From Plecoglossus altivelis (taxonomy: Eukaryota; Chordata; Actinopteri; Osmeriformes; Plecoglossidae), in assembly GCA_036571765.1 (NCBI GenBank), contig BROE01000010.1:11213240-11277239 (forward strand): a stretch of 64,000 bases of DNA, written 5' to 3'. The position numbers were made by a program, and so were the translations under genes. How positions within the stretch are numbered: position 1 is the first letter of the stretch; the number at the start of each line of letters is the position of its first letter. Positions 25,801-35,500 of the stretch are shown in pieces. The notes under the pieces were generated by a model, which was not told the origin of the DNA, searched no databases, and saw nothing but the letters and a program-made list of their open reading frames with translations.

Positions 25801-25986
25801 TTTTAATCTTGTCCCTTGTAAACAGAGAAAAAGAAGAAACGGGGTTTCTGGGACAAGATCAGGCAGTTTATGCAAATCAAAGATCAGAAAGAGCTGGACG
25901 AGGAAAGGAGAGCCAGACTGATAGAGTTTGCAAAGTTTGTGGATGGTCTTCATAAGGGCGACTCGGGCTTTTCTGAAACACCCTAG
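19826..25986 (+). CDS. unrecognised E/R/Q/K-rich coiled-coil (trichohyalin-like) protein; large exon frameshifted
   Basis: I do not recognise this gene. Exons read: 19805-19839 (ATG at 19826), 19997-20062, 20240-20308, 20499-20666, 20797-21109, 21613-25529, 25826-25986. Phases close exactly through the first five exons (210 codons). Beginning: MPRKIEKVTLYPWEFPKA, a G/R-rich stretch, SGGYFRPGTYGGLPLDMTLL, an acidic-Ser patch (SGSESSSDEYFSDGE), then a coiled coil (RELLERRERDRQRERQ, ENQVEELETTVEELQQENRS). The 3.9-kb exon encodes repeated E/R/Q/K heptads; its frame is broken several times between about 21.9 and 23.9 kb and is open from 23945. Near the C-end is KKKKGGFFKKLGKLFKRKD, then DESER repeats. 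A donor at 25530 leads to a last exon with the related KKKKRGFWDKIRQFMQIKD and ends SETP. The breaks could be assembly error or decay. Confidence 0.6.
21640..24460 (+). repeat. higher-order coding repeat of the coiled-coil gene
   Basis: Long purine-rich blocks recur about four times, for example the block containing GAACAGCTGAAGAGAGAGAG or its variant, near 22200-22490, 23025-23265, 23370-23630 and 23931-24178. Shorter blocks around CTGCAGAAAGAAGTTGAAAG recur at least five times from 21805. Copies differ by substitutions and by indels of 1, 4 and 7 bases that change frame. The array encodes heptad-like E-R-Q-K sequence when in frame. Confidence 0.8.
25413..25492 (+). repeat. 15-bp coding repeat encoding DESER units
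   Basis: About five tandem copies of GACGAGTCCGAGAGA in frame within the coiled-coil gene, giving an alternating acidic/Ser/Arg tail just before the last large-exon donor. Confidence 0.85.
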
Positions 25987-26123
25987 AATCCTTCCCATAG
26001 GATCGACCAGCAGGGGCAGCCAGAGAGCCAGTCTAAGATTGAGGAGACCATGATGATGGATTAATGTTTTATGCAAGCAGATCATGCATATAGTTTATAG
26101 TTTATAGTTTGTAGTATGAATTA

Positions 26124-26129
26124 AATAAA
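26124..26129 (+). terminator. poly(A) signal of the coiled-coil gene
   Basis: AATAAA 138 bases after the TAG at 25984-25986 of the preceding gene. It supports the last exon call. The stretch 26130-26598 up to the rpgr ATG holds no exon I could support and should contain the rpgr promoter. Confidence 0.65.
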
Positions 26130-26598
26130 GTTTTGAATGTTTACCACTTCCAGCTGTAGACCTATGCTACATTAATAAGTACCAATGTAGATCGCAATAT
26201 AATGTCAACCGTTGTCAAGACAATCATAGAACAGTACTCTAAATAGATGTTATCTAAGAAGACTATCGCTATTCTCCTTACAAATGTCATGATCATCATA
26301 CTTCACGGGGATACTCACAAGGTTACAACATGTGATAGGTTTCCGTGTACTATATAAGTATTATATTAACGTAAGTTTAGGAGCTTCTGGTTTGTGGAGG
26401 AGGGTGAACTGCCAGGCCAAGACTAGCTACGCCCTCCTGCACAGAAGATGGCGGTGTTGGTGCTTGTCTGTCAATCAAAGTAAAAGAAGAAGATTCCTCG
26501 CCTGCCCAACTACCAGTTACCAAAACAATGACTAGCTGTGTAGTTACAGTAGCTAGATAATAGCGTTAGCAAATCCGATTAGGATTACTACTACAACT

Positions 26599-29500
26599 AT
26601 GGCAGGGGAGGCGGAGGACGATATACCTGGTAATAAATAACAGAATCCCGAAAAACTTTACAACTTGCTTGCTAACGTTAGCTTGACAGCTGTCTAAATT
26701 CAAAGTTACAGATGCTTTATTAATAACTACGCTTGCTATCTAGCTATCACTGTTTCTATGATAACAGAGCAAATGTTACCACCCAGACAAGACAACACAG
26801 TATCTAGTGTAGCTAGATGTGATCCTGTTTCTCATATGGCGTTTCAGATTCGGGAGCTGTCTTTACATTCGGGAAAAGCAAATTTGCAGACAACATTCCC
26901 AGTAAATTTTGGCTGAAAAATGACACACCCCTAAAAATAGCTTGTGGAGACGAACATACAGCATTGATTTCAGGTAAGGATAGTTGAAAGATAAAGTGCA
27001 TTTATACAAAGTAGAAATATTGATATTTTGCACACCAGTGCTAGCCTTTAGTTTTCATTGTCCCTAAAGAGTCCAGGCAAATGAAAGCAGTTGGAGAAAA
27101 AACTCGAATTTAATAACTCAGCCACTGTCTTGGCTACACGAAGTCTGTTTAAAAATGTAGTTTTATATTTTTTTCCTACAGAAAATGGAAAGCTTTTCAT
27201 GTTTGGCTGCAATAACTGGGGTCAGCTCGGTTTGGGATCAAAGACGTCCGTGAACAAGCCCACCTGCGTGAAAGGTTTGTCTGACAAGAATGAGTCACAT
27301 TCGGATTCAAAGTAGTGTTAATGCTTCGTAATGGGTGATGCAGTTACTATTTAAGTACCAGGTCAAATAAACATCCAGGGATCCACTAGCTAGTTTAATT
27401 TAAGTACGATACGATAATAGTAATAGTGTTTCCCGTAGGATCGTTTTCCGGACGGCCGGTAGACCAAACTTTTGCCTTTATTTCCAGTGGAATGACAGGT
27501 ACATAAATTAGTGTAAGATACATGGAAGGTATCCCAGAAAAGGGGAGCCCAATTATATGTATTAATTTAACAGGGCATTTGTGACCAGCAACGTTGGTAT
27601 ATTGCCAATCAAAACGGAACCAGCTAGCATAACGCAGTAAATACATGGAAGTAAATGTTATGGTATTGTTATAGTAACAACCACACGAAGCTGCAAGGAG
27701 CGAATAATAGTAGATTTCGCTCGAATTTAGTCTGGATCTGGTGTGTACTCGTCGACAGGCGATCAGGTGTAGGATAACAACGTTGTGTGAAAATTGGTCG
27801 CAAATGAATGGAACTTCTGAGGCAACAAGACAATGTGTACTTATGTGTACTCTGTACTTCTGTAGCACCGTGGCTCTGTGAGGCACGACATTTCGTTCCA
27901 CTGTATGCATCCGCATGTTGCGGAATGACAATAAAGCACAACTTGAACTTGAACTTGAACTTGATGAGTAAAAACAGCTTAATCTCCCGCGTCCGTTTAT
28001 TCATCAAATCAAAATGTATTTTTATAGCCCTTTTTACAAGCAAGGTCACCGAGGGCTTCTCATACGCCCTTCAACCAACATATACACTCAAGGATGATAA
28101 ATTCTGATGTACTGTACCATGTATGTTTTATACTTTGATTAAGGTAGAGATTGCACAATTTGTACACAGTTAAAATCTTGTCATTCTTGTCGGAGGGTCG
28201 TTTAGGGGGGGACGGTAGCCCGTTCAAAACAATGGTAGAGGGAAACGCTGTAGTAGTTATTGCAGCAGACTGCGGTTCACAAAGTTGTACGCACTGCAAA
28301 TACGTGGGAGAACCATTCTCAAAAAAATATTGTTTTTCCTCCTTCAAAGCTTTGAAGGCTGAGAAGGTGAGGCTGGTGGCCTGTGGGAGAAACCACACCG
28401 TCGTTTATACATGTAAGTCCTTCATGTCAAATATCATATAACACCCCTCCCCACCCCCAAACCCAAACAAAAAATCAACAAACAACCTGCATGATATCTC
28501 ATTACTTATATTCCTCAAGAAGTGCATGCATGTGTGTGTCCACAGCTCGGGGACACGTCTACACCTCTGGTGGAAACAGTGAGGGCCAGTTAGGCCTAGG
28601 GGACTATGAAGAGAGGACTGCCTTTCAACTGGTAAACTCCTTAAGCGCACAAGGACCAATCAAAATGCTTGCTGCTGGCTCAAATACATCTGCTGCTCTG
28701 ACTGGTAAGATCCCTTTCTACAGGCCTAGTAACAATTCACCTGTAATGCTTTTCAAATATAGTGCAGTTGCACTTCTTCACTTTTAAACCACTACCTATT
28801 GCTATGCCAACCCATAAGGCTCTTTGAGAATTGAAAGCAGGATCTTTATTCCCCACCGTTTCTTAGAAAGTGGGAAGTTGTTCATGTGGGGTGATAATGC
28901 TGAAGGCCAGATTGGCCTGGGTAAGCAAAACAATGTCACCACCCCCCAGGAAGTCACAGTGGGCTATGCCATATCCTGGGTGGCCTGTGGGTACTACCAT
29001 TCTGCCTTTGTCACTGGTGAGTTTCATAAGCTTCTATAGACCACACTCACGTGACTCGTTAGCCAAGGAAAACATTCAGGGCCAAAACTAGTTGATAGGA
29101 AGGTAATTGAAAATTGTTTTTTTTGCGCTCCCTCTTTTCAGTGGATGGTGGGCTGTTCACGTTCGGTGAGCGCGACAGTGGCAAACTGGGGCTGACCACT
29201 GACCAGCTGGCAGGTCACCGTCTCCCGCAGCTGGTCAGGGGCATCACCGAGCCAGTCATTAAAGTGGCATGTGGAGGTGGACACACTGTGGCACTGACAG
29301 GTAACCAAGCGGGCAGAATAACGAGTGATACCTTCTGAAATCTTTCCTGGGATGTATTGGCATTGAGACGTTTTTCCTCCTGGTCCCCTACAGAGGAGGA
29401 TGTGTACACATTTGGCCTGGGTCAGTTTGGCCAGTTGGGCCACGGAACGTTTATCTTTGAGGCGCGGCTGCCCAGAGCTCTTGAGCACTTCAGGAAGGGG

Positions 29501-32500
29501 CGGGTCCAACACATTATGTGTGGGGAGAACCACACGGCCGTGATCACAGGTTAGCTCACACTGTTCAACTGGTACCGGTCCAAAAAAGACACACACGCCC
29601 ACCACTATCGCTCCTTGATATGTTAATAACAAGATACAACTGTTGTGTTTAATGTATTATGGGATTGAGATATTTGAGCATATGGCATGACTTGACTTGT
29701 GCGTTGTGTGGGTGATGTTACAGTCTGATTGACCTGTGGTTGTCTTGGTCCCAGACAATGTGATTGACCTGTGGTTGTCATGGTCCCAGACAGTGTGATT
29801 GACCTGTGGTTGTCATAGTCCCAGGCAGTGTGATTGACTTGTGGTTGTCATAGTCCCAGGCAGTGTGATTGACTTGTGGTTGTCATGGTCCCAGACAGTG
29901 TGATTGACTTGTGGTTGTCATGGTCCCAGGCAGTGTGATTGACTTGTGGTTGTCATGGTCCCAGACAGTGTGATTGACTTGTGGTTGTCATGGTCCCAGA
30001 CAGTGTGATTGACTTGTGGTTGTCATGGTCCCAGACAGTGGCCTCCTGTACACATTTGGGGACGGGAGACATGGGAAGCTTGGCCTTGGAGAAGAGAATT
30101 TCACCAATCAGTTCAAACCCACTTTGTGTTCACGCTTCCTCAAGTACAATGTCAAAGCGGTATGTGTGCAAAAGAAGACTATTTACGATATTATCATTTA
30201 CATTTTAAAACCAACCATAGGTTCATGTAATACATAAAAGGTGAAAATTTAGATCTATTGTTCATCCAAAGTCATTGCTGAAAAGTGGCTTCTTTTTTGC
30301 CCATAACAAACACAAACACTCTTTTCAAACACCTCCTACTTTTACCAAAATTGTTGTCATGGAAGATTTTCTCCTAAATGGCAGACGGCCGTCACGCCCT
30401 CCTGAGTGACTTCCGGTGCACGTGTGTTTCCTAGGTGACCTGCGGTGGCTGTCATATGCTGGTGCTGGCCAGATACAGGGACCAGAGCTGTGAGAAGTTG
30501 ACCCTGGAGGAGGATGACGTGACAGAGAACTACCTGGAGAAGTCCTACACAGAGCTGCTAGGAGACACCTCCATCAGCCTGACCAGGAGTCTTTCTGCTC
30601 GGGTCAGGAGGAGAGAGAGGGTGGGTACTGGCACAGAGGGCCCAGTAGGAGTCAGACCAGGTATCGATTTGGTTGTGGATGTTTGAAGTTAAACTATGGC
30701 TTTGTCAAATTTTACATGTGGTCTTTATGGTCGTTAAGTGAATTCACTTTGATGTGAGTCCAACTATTTTGGATCCCTTATAGCAGTAGCTATCAGGTTG
30801 TCTACTTGGACCACTGAGAGTTGAGAACACTAGCGCACAGGATTAACGTCCCTTCATTTGACCCTCAAAGCGTTTTTGACGCCCTGTAAGATCAGGTGCC
30901 ATTTTGCATTCCCCACAGCGTCTCTGAGAGCTTGTGTCCTTTTCCCAGGAGCGCTCGCCAGAGCAGTTTGGCTCCATGTTCCACACCCTGCCCAGACAGA
31001 CGTCCAGCCACCTCAAGCCCCTGGCAGTGTCCAGCCCGCTGGCCCACAGAAAGGTGCACAACGACATTCACCAACACAGGAGCACGGGCTTAAGCCAGAA
31101 GGGTACCTACAGAACATCTCACTACGTCTCTCCCTCACTCTTCACCAAGGAGCTTTCTATGGTTCCCAATAAGTCAACATCACTGTCCAGAGCAGTAGAG
31201 CTTGTTGATCTGTGTCAACTGGAACACAATCTGCACTGTCGGCCTTGATCTGCTGCTACCAAATGTGAACTCTTGCCAACTGTATGCCTATAGTGGCAGT
31301 CTGAAATTGAATTGCTTAAGGATTAGGGATTTTGAATCCTCTGTGTTTGCGTGACTCTTTGGGTAGAGGGGAGGAATGCAAAGGAGGGAGACTGTTCTGT
31401 GGACAACCTGACAGACAACGTCAGCGTCAAAGACTTGGGAGACACAACAGACTTCTTAAACATGGTGAGTGTTAGCTCACAGGCACTTTGACATAAGGAT
31501 ATTTGCAATTGGTATTTTCATGACCAAACTATCATTTGTTAATGACGTGATTTCAAGGAATTAAATTGTTTCAAATGTTCAGTGTGTAAAATTGTAGGTA
31601 CAAGATTTAATTGGCAAATTGATCAACTTAGTTTCACCCTGCAATTAGTCATGATTCTAAAGATGTTCCACTGTAGTGATATTTAAATCCAAACTCAGAA
31701 CTACTCACCATTGAACATAGGGGTAGAATTACTTTTGTAAAGTATTGTTATGTTGTTGTTTTTTAGACTCACATGATTAAAATGGACCCTAGTGACAAGA
31801 CACTGATGTTGTCTCCTGTCCAGAAGGTAAGAAATAGATCTTTATCATGCTAGAGAAGCTACAAATGGCCTTGTATGGCAAATACAGAACCAAGTTTAAC
31901 TTAGAGTTCAGGGCATCATCTTCCATTTACATCTTGCTGGTCAAACCTCTCTGTGTCTGTGTGAACACATTTTCCACTGTGTCACACCATTGTTCTACCT
32001 TTTCTTCATGCTACCATAGCTCTCCCACCTCTGCATAGTTTGACTCTTTCATTTTCTTCCTCTTCTAACGCTGTCCCTTTTTCCATCTCATGCTTTCTGG
32101 TGCCGGGATAGAGGAAGGGTAAGCTTGCAAGACAGCATGTTAACGATGGTGAGGTGGAGACAAAGAGGGGTGGGGAAAGACAAAAGAGTAAAGAAACTCA
32201 TCTCCCGGCAGAGGAGCACGCCTCCTCGCCGTCCCTTAAGCGGGCGGGGCTCACCCACCGCAAGCCCCTACCTACAGAGCTGCTCCGAACTCCCAGCGCT
32301 CATTCCTTACCGAGTCCTCAACGCAAGAGCTCGAAGCCATGGGCACCTCAGAGCAGGGGCAAAGAGAACCTGAGCACGGCTCTGCGAGCCATCAACCCCT
32401 CTGAAATGAAGGCTGACTCCGCCAGCTCTCAGGCTGTCAGTGTAGGAGACATCAGGAAGACAAAGGCCAAACCAACTCCTCATGTTAAGGAGGCATCTAG

Positions 32501-35500
32501 GGAGGGGAAAAGCAAATTCATTGAGGTTGAGGACAAAGGAGATGTGAAAGGGAAACCCATCGCAGACCACAAGCCGAAGAAAATGCAGAGTGTGGAATCC
32601 AGAGGTCAAAATGTAGAGGTCACCAAGGCACTTGTTGAGGTCAACCCCAAATCGATAAAAAGGTCAAACATACAGCATGCCAAGTCCAAGGAGAAACTCT
32701 CAGAAGGCACTGTGGGTGCAACAGTTAAAACACCTGAACCTCACTTGGAGTCTGAGGGTCTCAAGACAACCAAAAATGAAAGAAATGCTAAATCGCGGCT
32801 CTCAAAACCAATCAACTCTAAGGATGACCAGCAATCTGACCCCACGCCAAAGCACACCACACAGCGCAACCTCCTGACCGAGGTGACCTCGCTAGCATCA
32901 GATCCAGGCCTCGAGGGCTCTCTGAGGATGGTAAGAGCTGTTGCTGATGCGGTCCCGTTTGGTTCACCACCAAGAAGTGAAGCAGCCTGTTTCAGACCAC
33001 AGGCTCTGAAAGCCAAGGACCCAAGTTTGTCAGGCGACGCCCAAAGCTTCGCAAGTGACTCTGAAGACTCTGAATTGAGGGCTGCTGTTCGGATCAGTAT
33101 AACACCAGGGTCCCCAGAGCAGGTTACTGAGTCAAGCTCCAATGTGGATCGACCGGGCAAGGGAGAAGAGCAGGACAAAAGTAGTGAAGGGGAGGAGGAG
33201 GAGACCTTGGACAAGACCCAGCAAAGCCACGATAGAACAGTGAAGCTGGACAGTGGACACACTGGAGATGAGAGCGAGGAAGGGGTCGAAACTAGTGCAG
33301 ACAGTATGGATGGACTTGAGAGCGAACTTGTTGCTAGGCTCACAGGTAGCCAGGAATGTGAGACACCACTGCTAGAGGATGGAGGGATTTCGGAAAGAGA
33401 AGGTAGCGAAGATGAGGAAGGTGGAAGTGCGACAGGAACAGAGCGGGGAGGGGAAAGTCAGTCAGAGTTGGAGGAAAAGGAGGATAGCAGCATGGAGGAG
33501 GAGCAAGAGGATGAAGGGAGTAGAGGGTCGTCTGAGAACGAGGGAAAGAATAGCGATGGGAGTGGAGAGAGCGAAGAGAGGGGGGGGGAGGAGGAGGAGA
33601 GTGCAGCCGCGTCAGAGAGTGAAGAAGAGGAGGAAAGTGGAGGGACATCAGGTACGGAGACAGAGAGCAAGAAGGAGGAATCTGAGGAGGAGATAGATGA
33701 AGAGGAGGAAGAAAATGAGAGTGGAGAGGAGGAGGAGAAGAGTGATTCTGTCAATTCTTCTGTGGGGGAAGAAAAAGAAATAGAGAGCGGGGAAGATGCT
33801 AGTATGTTTTCTGAGCAAGAAGAGAAGGAAGAGGGGGAGAGCGAGGAAGAGGAGGGAGATAATGAGGAAGAGGAGGTAGAGAATGAGGAAGAGGGGGCAG
33901 AGAATGAGGAGGAGGAGAACTCTGTAGGTTCCTCTGAGGAGGAAGAGAAAGAGAGCGAGGAAGATGATAGTGAGTCTTCTGAGCAAGAAGAGAAGGATGA
34001 GGTGGAAAATGAGGAAGAGGAGGTAGAGAATGAGGAAGAGGAGGTAGAGAGCGAGGAAGACGAGGATACGAGTGCGTCCGACAATTCTACAGAGGGGCAA
34101 GATGAGAGTGAAGTAGATAGTGAGACAGAGGGGGAAGGTGAGAGTGAGGTAGATAGTGAGACAGAGGGGGAAGGTGAGGGAGTGGAGGCGGAGAGCAGTG
34201 CAGGCGAGGAGAGCGAGGGTGATGAGGAAGAGGTAGAGGAAGAGGGAGAAAGTGACGTGGATGAGGGCGAGGGAGAAGAGGAGACCAGCCAGGTAGCCGA
34301 GGAAGAAAGTGACGAAGAGGAAAACGAGAGTGGGAAGGCGGAAGAGGAAGAGGAAGTCATGGAAAGTGAGGCAGAGGAAGGAGAGGAGGCAGAAGAAAAA
34401 GATGAAAATGAGGAGGAAGATGAAAATGAAGAAGAAGCAGAGGAGGAAGAGGAAGTAGATGAAAAGGAAGAGGAAGCAGAGGAGGAAGAGGAAGAAGATG
34501 AAAAGGAAGAGGAAGCAGAGGAGGAAGAGGAAGAAGATAATAGAAGAAAGAAAGAAAAAGCTGATGTCAGAAGGAAAAGCAAAGGAAATTTAAAAGACGG
34601 CTCCTCTGATGCCGAAGCTGTCGGGTCTCAAGCAAAAACCAAACTGAAGCCTTCTAGTAAGAGCCGACCAGCTAAGAAATCTCCTGATTCCCAGCAGTTC
34701 TGGGAGGATGTCTTACCACAATACCTCAACCTAAAATGATCATCTAAACCGCAAATGTTTCTCGTGCTCTCAGGACAAAGTTCAATACCAGTTAATGGAT
34801 TATTCTCTGTTTTAATGTTTCCGTTTTTTACTTTTATCTTGTATCTAATATATTGATCCAAACTCAATACTTTCTGTCTGCCTGTCAGAATATTAGTGTT
34901 GTCTTTCTCTCACTGCCTTACCAATTCACTGAAATGTATTGATGTCGTATGGCAGCTAAAAATATTCCTCCCCAAATGCAAAAGCTAAGACAAAGCATGC
35001 AGTCTGCTCAGGTCGTTGTTGTGCTCATGTCACTACTGTACAGTGTGGTTTGTGTGGACTTCCAATCCCTCTGCCTTAGCCAGGAAGAATTCCTGTTACA
35101 TTGCAACATTTTAATAGGCAATTCCTGCTTAGTTTAGGATCAGCTAGTTCTCACAGTGTTTTTATTTACTAAAAGTATTGGTCAATGGTATGTGTTTTGT
35201 AATGAGAATAGTTTGATCTGCACAGTTTTTTCATGGTTGAAATTGTCTAATAAATACGTACACACGATGGTGTCTGAAAACTATAAAGATCCAAATTGTT
35301 CCATATTTCTAAATACATCATGTAGTTTCTACAGGAATATTTATGAATGACAAATTGTGGAAACACACCAGTTTGCATCAAAGGTATTTGTGTGATCTAC
35401 TTCAGGTGGGGTCCTTTAATTTCCTCCATTTTGCCCCCCCCCCCCCCCCCCTTGTGATAGCCACCCCTCCTGACCAGTGTAGTGGTCCGCTCCTAGAACT

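Noticed and set aside
33458..34582. 374-residue Ser-rich ORF on the - strand
   Set aside because: Antisense shadow of the Glu/Ser ORF15 repeat; no start context or splice logic.
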